A DNA stretch of 58,906 bases from Aphodosoma sp045631465 (GTDB lineage: Bacteria > Bacteroidota > Bacteroidia > Bacteroidales > Paludibacteraceae). Position numbers and translations under genes: made by a program. This document shows positions 17,689 to 26,852 of this stretch, one piece after another (position 1 is the stretch's first letter; every line of letters starts with the position of its first letter). A model generated the notes under the pieces. That model searched no databases. It worked only from the letters and a program-made list of their open reading frames with translations, and was not told the origin of the DNA. The stretch covers positions 1 through 58,906 of the forward strand of contig JAZQUV010000049.1 in the NCBI GenBank assembly GCA_045631465.1. The letters run 5' to 3'.

Positions 17689-18297
17689 TTATTCAAACGG
17701 GAAAAGGTATGCTAGTGAGAGTGTGATGCATTGGTTTGTTGATGATTTGAAGTACTCACTAGCGGAGTTGCCCATGACGTTGTTGAGTCCGAAATAGTAG
17801 CGTGCATCGATTGTGTAGATGCCGGTGCGAGTGTTTAACTCGAAACCGAGTCCGCCTACGATGCCGTAGTCGAAGCTATTTTTGGCGGGTAGGGTGTGTT
17901 GTTGGGCGTTGGACATAACAGTGTTGTCTTGTATGAGATATGCAATTTCTGGACCGAGGTCGATGAAAAAGCGAAAAAGTTGTTGGCCAAATGTGATATG
18001 GGTCATAAAGGGTAGTTCGATATAGTCGAGACGGCGGTGGCCATAGGTGTCTTTGAAGCCTTTTTGTGCGTAGTTGAGTTCGAGTTTTATGCCAAAATAT
18101 TTTTCAGATATCATGCGAAATTGCGCTCCGGCATGGTAGGTCATGGGCATTGAAGGTTGACTGATGCTAGGATTGAAGAGCATCATCGACCATGATGTGC
18201 CACCGCGGAGGCCTACGGCATATTCGGGGTATGCTTGTTGTGAATAGGCAAAGCATACACTGAATAGGAATAAAATGGTGATATAGATTCGCGACAT
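17689..18297 (-). CDS. Outer-membrane beta-barrel protein (PorT-like family)
   Basis: A 202-aa protein with a signal peptide (about 1-19, ending AYSQ) and alternating strands typical of the 8-strand OMP_b-brl_2 barrels of Bacteroidetes (GLRGGTSWSMM, GIKLELNYAQKGF, YIELPFMTHITF, GIVGGLGFEL), ending in an aromatic-rich last strand (ITLSLAYLFPFE). It sits one base after the LysM gene on the same strand and is probably the last gene of the envelope operon that starts at 26.7 kb. Function unknown beyond outer-membrane location. Confidence 0.8.
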   Translation of the reverse strand: MSRIYITILFLFSVCFAYSQQAYPEYAVGLRGGTSWSMMLFNPSISQPSMPMTYHAGAQFRMISEKYFGIKLELNYAQKGFKDTYGHRRLDYIELPFMTHITFGQQLFRFFIDLGPEIAYLIQDNTVMSNAQQHTLPAKNSFDYGIVGGLGFELNTRTGIYTIDARYYFGLNNVMGNSASEYFKSSTNQCITLSLAYLFPFE

Positions 18298-18298
18298 G

Positions 18299-20146
18299 TT
18301 ATTGTTTGACTTCTTTTATAGATATATTGTCCCAACGAAGGAGATAGTATTTGGTGTTGAGCCAACGGCCTTCGGTGAACTCAAATGTAGGATATGATTG
18401 CATATAGATTGAAGGCGATGTTGACTGAGGTTTGCCATTGATAATGCCATTTAGGGCATAGGTGGTGAGGTCATAGCCGAGTAGGTCGTATTGAGCACCC
18501 ACGGTTTGTTTGCGGGCACCAAACCAGGCTTTGTAATTTTGTTTGTACTCGTTAGTTTCTTGTGCATAGAAGAGGGAGTAGTAGAGAGTTTGTGGGTATT
18601 TTTTGATAATATTAGTACCCCAATCTTCGAATCCCCACACCTGGAGTTGTGGCAATTGATAGCGGTTGAGACTATCGATAATAGGAGCTACATCGTTGAT
18701 TTTTGATGAACCGAGCACAAGTATTGTTGTGTCGGTGCCGACCATTTGTGTTAATGAATCGACATATTCTGGTTTGAGGGTTATTTCTTTGAATTCTTTT
18801 CCGTTTTCGACTAAGAGGGATTTAAGGTTGTTGGCAAAAATTTCGCCTTTGTTGGTGCAATTGTCGAAATGGGCAATGATGTATTGCAAATTGCGATGTG
18901 CAAATGATGCGGTTAGTACTGTAGAGAATAGATAGTCTTGAGGTGGATTGAATTGCAATAGGTTAGGATGATAGTAGGTAGAGTCTATCTTGCTTGAAAA
19001 TGGTACGATTGTGGTGATGTTATTCTCTTTGGTATATGTGAGTACTTGATTGAGTTGTTCGGAGTAGGCAGGGCCAATGACGATGTCGATTTTTTGCTCT
19101 TTTAATTGTTGTATGACTTCATCGATTTTGCTTGTTGATTTTGGCAAATTATAGGTGTAGACATTGGCAGAGATGCCTTGATTTTTTGCATTATTGAGAG
19201 CTAATAGTGATCCGCGATAGAATTCGATGAAGCGTTGGAGATTTTTTTCTTCATTTGAATTTTCGGGTACAAGTGGTAATAGATAGGCTATGTTTAGTTT
19301 TGAGTTGTTGTTAGGTGTAGTTGATACGACAGGGTCAATTACGAGAGGGGTAATTGTGGGGATTGTGTCGTCGGTAGGTTGTGGTGTGACGTGAGTTTTG
19401 TGTTCTTTTGTTGGTTTATTTGGTTCTGTTGTTTGCTTGATTTCTATTGGTTGATTCGACTTTTTTTCTTCGATGTTAGATACATTGTTGTTGGGTTCTT
19501 GCGAGTTGCCTTTTTTTATTATTATTACAGAACCTGCTTTTAGACCATCGTTTAATTCGGGGTTGAGTGCGATGAGGTCATGAATAGCTACGTTGTATTT
19601 TTTTGATATTGAGAATAGAGTCTCTTTTTTTTGCACTATATGAGTTAAGTCAGTAGTAGTTGTTGTAGAGACTTTTTGTTGACTAGGAGCGGCAACTGCC
19701 TCTTTGTTAGTAGTTATTTGTTCTTTTTTTGATATTATGATGGTTTCGCCTACTTTGATTCCATTTTTTGCGTCAGGATTGAGTGCTATGAGAGTGTCGA
19801 TAGGCACGTTGTATAGGCGTGAAATGCTATAAAGAGTCTGTTTGGCTTCTACGATATGAGTAGTTGTAGCTTTAGATTCAGACGTAGCGATAGTTTTGTG
19901 AATAGGGATAAGTAGTTTGTCGCCTACCTTGATATTGGTGGTTAGATTGATGTTTGCTTCGTGAAGGTCGTTTTGTTTGATGCCAAACTTGCGGGCAATA
20001 GCAAACAGACCATCTCCAGGTTGAATGGTGTATTCATAATATTTGTTACCATCTTTTTCTATAATAGGATAGTCGTGAGTTTGAGCAATGCAAATTGATA
20101 GACTAAAGATGCAGATTATGAGAAAAAATAAACGTTTCATAGGCAT
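18299..20146 (-). CDS. LysM-repeat protein with periplasmic-binding-protein-like domain
   Basis: A 615-aa exported protein (signal peptide about 1-22). Three LysM domains at about 38-82, 96-140 and 168-212 bind peptidoglycan (for example IQPGDGLFAIARKFGI, VEAKQTLYSISRLYNV, VQKKETLFSISKKYNV). A Thr/Pro-rich linker (about 215-275) leads to a C-terminal domain resembling branched-chain amino-acid or LpoA-type binding proteins (LNIAYLLPLVP; DIVIGPAYSEQLNQVL). The layout resembles LpoA-like activators of cell-wall synthases, but that is only an analogy. It lies 7 bases after the Usp-like gene. Confidence 0.85.
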   Translation of the reverse strand: MPMKRLFFLIICIFSLSICIAQTHDYPIIEKDGNKYYEYTIQPGDGLFAIARKFGIKQNDLHEANINLTTNIKVGDKLLIPIHKTIATSESKATTTHIVEAKQTLYSISRLYNVPIDTLIALNPDAKNGIKVGETIIISKKEQITTNKEAVAAPSQQKVSTTTTTDLTHIVQKKETLFSISKKYNVAIHDLIALNPELNDGLKAGSVIIIKKGNSQEPNNNVSNIEEKKSNQPIEIKQTTEPNKPTKEHKTHVTPQPTDDTIPTITPLVIDPVVSTTPNNNSKLNIAYLLPLVPENSNEEKNLQRFIEFYRGSLLALNNAKNQGISANVYTYNLPKSTSKIDEVIQQLKEQKIDIVIGPAYSEQLNQVLTYTKENNITTIVPFSSKIDSTYYHPNLLQFNPPQDYLFSTVLTASFAHRNLQYIIAHFDNCTNKGEIFANNLKSLLVENGKEFKEITLKPEYVDSLTQMVGTDTTILVLGSSKINDVAPIIDSLNRYQLPQLQVWGFEDWGTNIIKKYPQTLYYSLFYAQETNEYKQNYKAWFGARKQTVGAQYDLLGYDLTTYALNGIINGKPQSTSPSIYMQSYPTFEFTEGRWLNTKYYLLRWDNISIKEVKQ

Positions 20147-20153
20147 AAGTTAT

Positions 20154-20822
20154 TTAGTCGCAAAGGGCATATAGGTCGCCTCGCGGATTGATTAACATTG
20201 TTGGTATATTTGTAGTTTTCAGTATTTTGCGTTCTTTTGGGCCGAAGATTATATCGTCGAGTCCGTAGTCTCGCGATGCAGATATGATTAAGATAGAATT
20301 TGGTGTATTAATGTGTGATTTTGCTGTTTCTAGTTCGATATTACTACTATCTTTTTTTCCTTGGGTAGTGGTGTAGGTCAAATCAAAGGAGTTGAACAAC
20401 ACCTTCATGGCTTCTATATTGGTTGCTGCTTTTGTTCCATAGTCGTTAGGTTGATAGAATTTTATGTGACTATTGAAATGTCGGGATAAAGATGATGTAT
20501 AAGGTCCTTTTTCTCGCTCCTCTTCGAGATTGGTGACGGGAAGTAGAATTGTTTCGATGTTGTAGTCGAGAGGTAGGTCATTCTTTACGAATATATACGG
20601 CACTCTTAGTTCGCGACATTTGTTGAGGTATGGTTGTATTTCTCTGTCGTTGTTGAGACCAATAATTAGTAGTGCAGCGTCTTCTTCTTCTATTATTGAG
20701 CCTATATTATTTAGGACGTCGGTTGTGATTTCACGCATAGCAAATTGCATTTGATTGGCAATGAGAGATGCTACAATTTCGCTCGAGCGAGAATCATTAT
20801 GTATTATTAATATAGGGCGCAT
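20154..20822 (-). CDS. UspA-like universal stress protein
   Basis: A 222-aa cytoplasmic protein with a two-half Rossmann-like layout of tandem Usp domains: strands ILIIHNDS and ETILLPVTNLEE open each half. The glycine-rich ATP loop (GxxGxxxxGS) is not clearly present; SASRDYGLDDIIFGPKERKIL stands in its place. Universal stress proteins bind nucleotides or partners under stress. It lies in the envelope operon, 16 bases after the OstA-like gene. Confidence 0.65.
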   Translation of the reverse strand: MRPILIIHNDSRSSEIVASLIANQMQFAMREITTDVLNNIGSIIEEEDAALLIIGLNNDREIQPYLNKCRELRVPYIFVKNDLPLDYNIETILLPVTNLEEEREKGPYTSSLSRHFNSHIKFYQPNDYGTKAATNIEAMKVLFNSFDLTYTTTQGKKDSSNIELETAKSHINTPNSILIISASRDYGLDDIIFGPKERKILKTTNIPTMLINPRGDLYALCD

Positions 20823-20838
20823 AGGTGTTTAGGTATTA

Positions 20839-22620
20839 TTATAGTTTTTCTAAAAGTTCATCTTGATTTTTTTGTTTGCGTTTGTTTTTGCGTTCTTCCT
20901 GCTCTTGAGCTTTAAGTTCTTGTTTTTGAGCTTCGACATCGGCTTGTGTTAGACGTTTAGGTTGACGGAATATATCGTCTTTAGATGTCGGGCATATATC
21001 TATTTGCCAAGTGAAGTTTGGTAGATAAAGCATATTATTTGTCACTTGTGACAATGGATACATCACTGCCGTAGGCGAAGGAAATACATTGAAACGTTCG
21101 AGTTGACCTTCTTTGAAGTATATTGTCATGTAGCTACTTTTGATGGTGTTTAGTCCAATGAGGTCTCCTTGGTCGGTAGGGTAGAATATCGATTCAACAT
21201 TTCCCGAAATATCGACATAATCCAATTCTTGTTCTTTTATATGTGCGAGAATTTCTTTGCCCGATACTTGATTGTAGTGTATAGTGTCTTCTTCTTGAAT
21301 CATTATGGCATTGTCGATAACATGCATTCGTTCTATCGAACCATCTTTAGGGTATAGATGTATGGTGTCGCCAGTGATTTGTTGGTTGTTATTCCAAATG
21401 ATAGGCATTTGCATAAGGTGTAGTATCGAGTCGCCAGAAAAGAAGGTGAGAGAATCGCATACAGCCTGAAAATCATTATGATAGAGTCGCACATTGTGGT
21501 ATGCTAATGTCATTTTCTCTTCTTCGCCTTGGGCGTAAGAGTATAGGGTGTCGCCATGTATGTAGGTAGTGTCGGTTTGCGAGTATTCTACCATCATTGC
21601 CGAGTCGGTGATAAGTCCAATATCACCATCTTCTTTGTAGTAGCCATAATGACCATGTAGGCGTATTTTGTTGAGCGAGTCTTTCAGTATCACATTATGG
21701 AATGCCTCGCCAACCCCATTGTTTTTGTCGTAGAATATGGTGTCTCCTTGCAATGTTTTTCCATTACCATGATTGATAAATGGTTTTTTGAGAAGTTGCG
21801 ATTTGTCGGTATCACTATTATACCATCCCAATTCAGAATATATTATTGTGCTGTCGGAATGGTAGATATGAGTAGGTCCGAGAATGGTTGCCACTTTGGT
21901 TTCGGTGTCGTAGGTGAGAGTATCGCTTTTGATAGTTGAACTACTATTTTCTCCTACTACATCATATCTAAATTCGGCAAGTTTTGTATTGGAGTAGTAA
22001 TAGCCATGTTTCGATACGAGTGTGTTGAGAGAGTCGACTAACTTGCCACCACAAGTGTAGTAACCAAGGTTTTTATTACGATTGTAGATGAGTGTGTCCG
22101 TATAGAGTGTAACTTCGCCGTTAATCATTTTCACATCGTGAAATAGGTGACCAATGCGACTATTACCGTTGTAATTCAGACGTTTTGAATATATCTCAAG
22201 CGAGTCGCCTTGTTCAATTTTCACATGACCATATGCTTTGAACGAGTTTGTTTTCTGATTCATATGAGCCGAATCGCAGTAGAGATAAACATCGTCATGG
22301 CGCAACACTACGTTGCCAATTAAGACTTGTATGTCGGGCAAACTATCGTTGTCAAAACGAACTAAGTCGCTACGTTCTAGGTATATTAATGTCTGTTTTC
22401 CACTACGTTTAGTGGTGTCTTTAGGTGATGTTTCTTTTTTTATTTTCTTCTCTTCTTTTTTAGGCGGAGGAGGTAATTGTTCTTCTATCTTTGGTTTGTT
22501 AGGATTGACAATTAGTTCAGTTGGCATTTGGGCATAAACAACACAACTGCACAGTAATAGCAATATTACTGGCAGTAGTCGTTTAATTTGTGTTGTTTTA
22601 TACCTTATTTTTTGATCCAT
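20839..22620 (-). CDS. OstA-like (LptA/LptD N-terminal-like) periplasmic protein
   Basis: A 593-aa exported protein with a signal peptide (about 12-31), a Pro/Lys-rich stretch (45-70) and OstA-like beta-jellyroll repeats (about 85-520; VLIGNVVLRHDDVYLYCDSA, KAYGHVKIEQGDSLEIYS). The OstA fold carries lipopolysaccharide between membranes in the Lpt system; Bacteroidetes have a long OstA-like form such as this. The C-terminus is Lys/Glu/Gln-rich (RKNKRKQKNQDEL). Its start overlaps the SurA-like gene by 16 bases, so transport and barrel-folding factors are coupled. Confidence 0.85.
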   Translation of the reverse strand: MDQKIRYKTTQIKRLLPVILLLLCSCVVYAQMPTELIVNPNKPKIEEQLPPPPKKEEKKIKKETSPKDTTKRSGKQTLIYLERSDLVRFDNDSLPDIQVLIGNVVLRHDDVYLYCDSAHMNQKTNSFKAYGHVKIEQGDSLEIYSKRLNYNGNSRIGHLFHDVKMINGEVTLYTDTLIYNRNKNLGYYTCGGKLVDSLNTLVSKHGYYYSNTKLAEFRYDVVGENSSSTIKSDTLTYDTETKVATILGPTHIYHSDSTIIYSELGWYNSDTDKSQLLKKPFINHGNGKTLQGDTIFYDKNNGVGEAFHNVILKDSLNKIRLHGHYGYYKEDGDIGLITDSAMMVEYSQTDTTYIHGDTLYSYAQGEEEKMTLAYHNVRLYHNDFQAVCDSLTFFSGDSILHLMQMPIIWNNNQQITGDTIHLYPKDGSIERMHVIDNAIMIQEEDTIHYNQVSGKEILAHIKEQELDYVDISGNVESIFYPTDQGDLIGLNTIKSSYMTIYFKEGQLERFNVFPSPTAVMYPLSQVTNNMLYLPNFTWQIDICPTSKDDIFRQPKRLTQADVEAQKQELKAQEQEERKNKRKQKNQDELLEKL

Positions 22621-23957
22621 TCTTTGAATTCAAAGTCGCAATCGCGCCATTCTGGTGATATATAAATATATGTGTCTAAAATTTTCTTTTTGAGCCATTC
22701 TTTGATGGTTTTTTCGCGGAGTTGACTTTCACACATAGTTTTTAGGGTTTGAAAGTCGTCTGTTAAATTGGCTTTGTGGGTTGGTATGTAGTTCTTGAGT
22801 TTTACGATTGCAAACACTTCACGTCCAAGTTTTTGTGAGAACATAGAGAATGGTTCCGACACTTCACCTGGTTTCATAGTATACACCAATTTTGCAATTT
22901 CAGGTGGAAGATCTTGATATTCAAATTTCGACGAACCGCTATTTTGGTTTGTCATCAAACCATTATTCATTTTAGTATCTTTGTCGGACGACATAAGCGA
23001 AGCGGCTGCATCGAATGTGAGTTTATCGGTGCGAATGTCTGTTGCTATACTATCCAACGTAGTAAGTGTTTTTATTTTTATGTCACTTGTAATTTTTGGA
23101 CGGAGCAATATGTGACGGCAGTTCACACGGTCGTCGCGACGTTCGATTAATTGAATGATGTGGAATCCAAACTCGGTTTCAATTACACGGCTAATATTGC
23201 CTGGTTCGGTGAGAGCAAATGCTGCATTAGCAAATTCTGGCACAAATGTACCACGACCAGCAAAACCCAATTCGCCACCTTGTTTTGCACTTTCGGTGTC
23301 ATCCGAATAGAGGCGAGCTAACATTGAAAAATCTGCTTCTCCACTTTTTACACGGTCGGCAAATTCACGGAGACGATTTTTTGTAGCTTCGATAACATCG
23401 TCAGGAATAGGTGGTTCGATGGTGATAATTTGAACCTCTACTTGAGCTGGTATCGTAGGTATAGAGTCTTCCGACAATGTATTGTAGTATTTGCGCACAT
23501 CCGAAGGTGTCACTTGAATGTTTTGCACCAACGATTGCTGCACCTGTTGCACCAACGATTGGTCTGCGATAGTTTGTCGCATCTCTTCTTTTATTTCGGT
23601 GTAGGTTTTGCGATAGTATTCCTCCAATTTTTCGCGCGAACCTATTTGACGAATAAAGAAATTCATTTGCGAGTTGACCTGACTCTCTACTTGTCCGTCA
23701 TTGACTTCGATACTATCGATCTTAGCTTGGTGAATGAATAGTTTTTGTATTGCTATCTGTTCGGGTATTATACAATAAGGTTCGCCCTGAATGCGTTGTC
23801 CTTCGTATTGAGCACGAATGCGCTCTTGTTCCACATCAGAGCGTAATATCGCCTCGTCACCTACTACCCAAACCACACCATCAATCATATTTTTCTCTTG
23901 TCCTAATACGACAATTGAGATTAATAGCACGAATAAACTAAATGCAAATTTTTTCAT
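22605..23957 (-). CDS. SurA-like periplasmic peptidylprolyl isomerase
   Basis: A 450-aa exported chaperone (signal peptide about 1-19). An N-terminal SurA-type helical domain is followed by two PpiC parvulin domains (about 175-275, with ARLYSDDTESAKQGGELGFAG, and 280-385). SurA helps outer-membrane proteins fold in the periplasm. It is the third of three consecutive PpiC/SurA-type genes, 7 bases after the lipoprotein gene and overlapping the OstA-like gene. Confidence 0.9.
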   Translation of the reverse strand: MKKFAFSLFVLLISIVVLGQEKNMIDGVVWVVGDEAILRSDVEQERIRAQYEGQRIQGEPYCIIPEQIAIQKLFIHQAKIDSIEVNDGQVESQVNSQMNFFIRQIGSREKLEEYYRKTYTEIKEEMRQTIADQSLVQQVQQSLVQNIQVTPSDVRKYYNTLSEDSIPTIPAQVEVQIITIEPPIPDDVIEATKNRLREFADRVKSGEADFSMLARLYSDDTESAKQGGELGFAGRGTFVPEFANAAFALTEPGNISRVIETEFGFHIIQLIERRDDRVNCRHILLRPKITSDIKIKTLTTLDSIATDIRTDKLTFDAAASLMSSDKDTKMNNGLMTNQNSGSSKFEYQDLPPEIAKLVYTMKPGEVSEPFSMFSQKLGREVFAIVKLKNYIPTHKANLTDDFQTLKTMCESQLREKTIKEWLKKKILDTYIYISPEWRDCDFEFKEWIKK

Positions 23958-23964
23958 ATTTTAA

Positions 23965-24804
23965 TTATTCTCTATTTATTTTTATTTGATTGTGACGCAC
24001 TCCATATTCAAACATCTCTTTTTCGAAATTGTTAAGATAATCCATCTTGTGTTGGTTGTACAACATCGTTTGCACATCTTCTTTTATCATTTCAAATGGA
24101 GCAACTTCTCCTTGTGGGAGATATTCTGTTACATTTATTAGCATAAGATGTAGACTATCTTTCTCTTCGTAATAACCAATTTTATTGATTTTTAGCTTAG
24201 ACGTTTCGGCATTTATTACATCTCCAACCACTCGCCAATATTCGGTAAACAAAACATAATCAGTTGCGTATTGCAACGCATATTTTTCTATATCTGCAAT
24301 ATTTTCGTTGAGGTTTTTGAATTTACGCTGTATGTTATCTGTTTTTATGTTGTTTGGCACTTTGATGATAGCACCTTTTATCACAGCGTCTTCCAACAAA
24401 AACAACTCTTTGTTCGATTCATAGAATTGTTTTGCCTCTGTTTCGGTCGGAAGCTTCACTTTTTCGCTTACCATCTCTTGTTGATAATTGTGTATCATCA
24501 AACGTTGGCGATATTCCTCTACCATTTTGTTTATTTCTTGTTGGTTCGAAACATTGCGCTCAGCATTCTTTAGTGTCAAAATATTAGTCGCCCAACGTTG
24601 AATATAAGCCTCTACAATCAATGCACTATCCGAGCTCGATGTTCCTTGTGGCACAATATGCTCAATATCTTCTTTGTAGAGAAAATTATCTCCAACCGAG
24701 GCTATAATACCTTCACTTTCACGCTCTTTTATATATTGTTCTATATATGAGCATGATGAGAATGTACTTATGAATATTATCAACAAAAATAGTTTTTGGT
24801 TCAT
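23965..24804 (-). CDS. SurA-N-like lipoprotein
   Basis: A 279-aa protein with a lipobox (FSSC, Cys18), so a lipoprotein. The remainder resembles the helical SurA N-terminal region, including a VGDNFLYKEDIEHIVPQG start and a peptidylprolyl-isomerase-like middle, but the parvulin active-site features are not clear. It lies between two PpiC-domain genes with gaps of 7 and 1 bases. Probably a membrane-tethered folding factor for outer-membrane proteins. Confidence 0.75.
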   Translation of the reverse strand: MNQKLFLLIIFISTFSSCSYIEQYIKERESEGIIASVGDNFLYKEDIEHIVPQGTSSSDSALIVEAYIQRWATNILTLKNAERNVSNQQEINKMVEEYRQRLMIHNYQQEMVSEKVKLPTETEAKQFYESNKELFLLEDAVIKGAIIKVPNNIKTDNIQRKFKNLNENIADIEKYALQYATDYVLFTEYWRVVGDVINAETSKLKINKIGYYEEKDSLHLMLINVTEYLPQGEVAPFEMIKEDVQTMLYNQHKMDYLNNFEKEMFEYGVRHNQIKINRE

Positions 24805-24805
24805 C

Positions 24806-26719
24806 TTATCTAAGTGTATTTAATACTTCTTGATTAATTACCACTGGATATTTGTTACGAAGAGTTTCTATCCAAGTTTTTTCAAGGTAGTTTTGATAGT
24901 CTGCAGTAATAACTCCGCGCACATCGGTGTACGATTCTGGTTTCTTAAGTGTTTTGCCTACTACAATTACAACTGGCAATTCAGAATCTATTTCTGCATC
25001 AACAATTCTATTTTCGTCTTTGAATTTGACAATATCGACGTGGCAATTTTCACCTTTTTTCCACAAACCGCGTTCAACAGAAGCCAATGTTGTTGAGTCG
25101 TTGTTCACTTGTGTGCGAATGTAATTCACCACAGAGTCTGGATTCATTTTTTTGATTGTTTTTTGCAATTTATTTGCAGTCTCTGTATCTTTGCATTTTA
25201 TTACGAAGCCTTTGAAACGTGGTTCTTCCCAAACATAATTTTTCTTGTTTCCTTTGAAGTATTTAGTCAAACCATCTGTATCTTTGATTGCTTTTTCCCA
25301 AACTTCGCGGTTCGAAACATCAAATAGCAATATCCCATCGTGATATTCACGCATCAAGTTAGCAAAATCTGCATATTTTGCTTCCAATTGCGAATCTTCA
25401 TATTGGAGCAATTTTATCTCTGCAATTTGAGCTACTTTTGTGTCAACATCAGTACCCATTGCTTTAGTTGTAATATAAAATGCTATAAATTCGTTTGCCG
25501 AGATATTTTGATCTGCAAATGTAATCAAAGCATCAACTTGCTCTTCGCATCTAAGTTTCAATATCGAATCGTTGTGAGCATATTGTGCTATAAGTTTTTT
25601 TACTTTTTCTATTTCTGCAGTATTAATGGCGAAGTTATATTCTTCTTTCAACTTGCTGATAAACGATTCTTTTGCCGCAGTCGAACGACTATCGTATTGC
25701 ATCATTCGTTGAATATCAGCTTTTTTCTTTTCGAATGGTTCAACTCCTTTTTTCTCTTTTACGTTGATGATGTGGTATCCGAATTGAGTTTTAATGATTT
25801 CAGAAGTTTCGCCAGCATTCAATGCAAAAGCAGCTTTTTCGAACTCTTTCACCATTCTGCCTATGCCAAACCAGCCTAAGTCGCCACCTTTTTGAGCCGA
25901 AGCTTTGTCGTCGCTGAGTTCTTTAGCCAATGTCGCAAAATCTTCGCCAGCATCAAGGCGTTGTTTGATTTCTAGCATTTCGTTGTATTTTTTCTTCTGA
26001 ACTTCTTCCGACATGCGTTCGTTGCACATTTTCATTATATGACGAGCATTCACTTGTCCCCATGCCGGACGGCGATTGTGCACTTTTATGATGTGGTAAC
26101 CATAGTCCGATTTAACAGGTGTAGATATCTCATTTTCCGACAATTCATACATCGCTTTTTCAAATGGCCATACCAATTGCAAGGCTGTAAACCAACCAAG
26201 GTAACCATGATTACGTGTAACAGATTGGTCGGCCGACACCTCATCTGCCACTTTGCCAAAGTCTTCTCCTGCTTTCAATCTATCAATCACTCTAAGTGCT
26301 TGATTGTATGCTTCTAATGTGTCTTCTCCTTCTGCTTTTATCAATATATGACTCACCTCGCAGTCTTCACTGAAGTGGCTATATGCCTCTTGATATAAAG
26401 CATCTTCCAATTTCGCGTCAGTCAAATATGGCTTAGCCAATTGTTTGCGATATCCATTCAATTCGCGTTTGAATGCAGGTGTAGTATCTAGTCCCTGTGC
26501 CTTTGCCTCCGCCACTTTCAACTTAAAGTTTACAAACAAATCTACATATTCGTCCAATGTTTTCTTATCTATAGCATTGTCCGAGTTGTTTTTGTTGTAG
26601 ATGTATTCAAATTCTGCTTTTGTTATAGGCTCACCGTTGATTGTCATCAACACCTCTTCTTGAGCCGACAATTGCATCGCTCCGATAAGAGTCAATGTCG
26701 CAATAATTAATTTTTTCAT
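24806..26719 (-). CDS. Periplasmic PpiC peptidylprolyl isomerase with two parvulin domains
   Basis: A 637-aa exported protein (signal peptide about 1-19). Two adjacent parvulin domains lie at about 120-218 (VSHILIKAEGED; DQSVTRNHGYLGWF) and 225-325 (ARHIMKMCNE; KASAQKGGDLGWF), each ending in a YGYHII(K/N)V strand. The long C-terminal half is helical and specific to Bacteroidetes. It is the first gene of the envelope-biogenesis operon running down to the barrel gene at 17.7 kb. Confidence 0.9.
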   Translation of the reverse strand: MKKLIIATLTLIGAMQLSAQEEVLMTINGEPITKAEFEYIYNKNNSDNAIDKKTLDEYVDLFVNFKLKVAEAKAQGLDTTPAFKRELNGYRKQLAKPYLTDAKLEDALYQEAYSHFSEDCEVSHILIKAEGEDTLEAYNQALRVIDRLKAGEDFGKVADEVSADQSVTRNHGYLGWFTALQLVWPFEKAMYELSENEISTPVKSDYGYHIIKVHNRRPAWGQVNARHIMKMCNERMSEEVQKKKYNEMLEIKQRLDAGEDFATLAKELSDDKASAQKGGDLGWFGIGRMVKEFEKAAFALNAGETSEIIKTQFGYHIINVKEKKGVEPFEKKKADIQRMMQYDSRSTAAKESFISKLKEEYNFAINTAEIEKVKKLIAQYAHNDSILKLRCEEQVDALITFADQNISANEFIAFYITTKAMGTDVDTKVAQIAEIKLLQYEDSQLEAKYADFANLMREYHDGILLFDVSNREVWEKAIKDTDGLTKYFKGNKKNYVWEEPRFKGFVIKCKDTETANKLQKTIKKMNPDSVVNYIRTQVNNDSTTLASVERGLWKKGENCHVDIVKFKDENRIVDAEIDSELPVVIVVGKTLKKPESYTDVRGVITADYQNYLEKTWIETLRNKYPVVINQEVLNTLR

Positions 26720-26760
26720 AGTTCTATATTAGTTTTTTATTATTTCTATTTTCTTTGTCC

Positions 26761-26786
26761 CAAGAGCACCAACCAAGATGCTCTTG
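26761..26786. terminator. Hairpin downstream of gpmI
   Basis: CAAGAGCA and TGCTCTTG pair perfectly around a 10-base loop, between gpmI and the envelope operon. There is no strong T run, so it may be a weak terminator. Confidence 0.4.
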
Positions 26787-26813
26787 AGTATTTCTATTTC
26801 TAAAATGAGTAAT

Positions 26814-26852
26814 GAATTCTCAATTCTCAACTCTCAATTCTCAACTCTCAAT
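26814..26852. repeat. Heptamer array forming the end of gpmI
   Basis: AATTCTC/AACTCTC heptamers in tandem. The last codons of gpmI (LIES and stop TGA) fall inside the array. Confidence 0.75.
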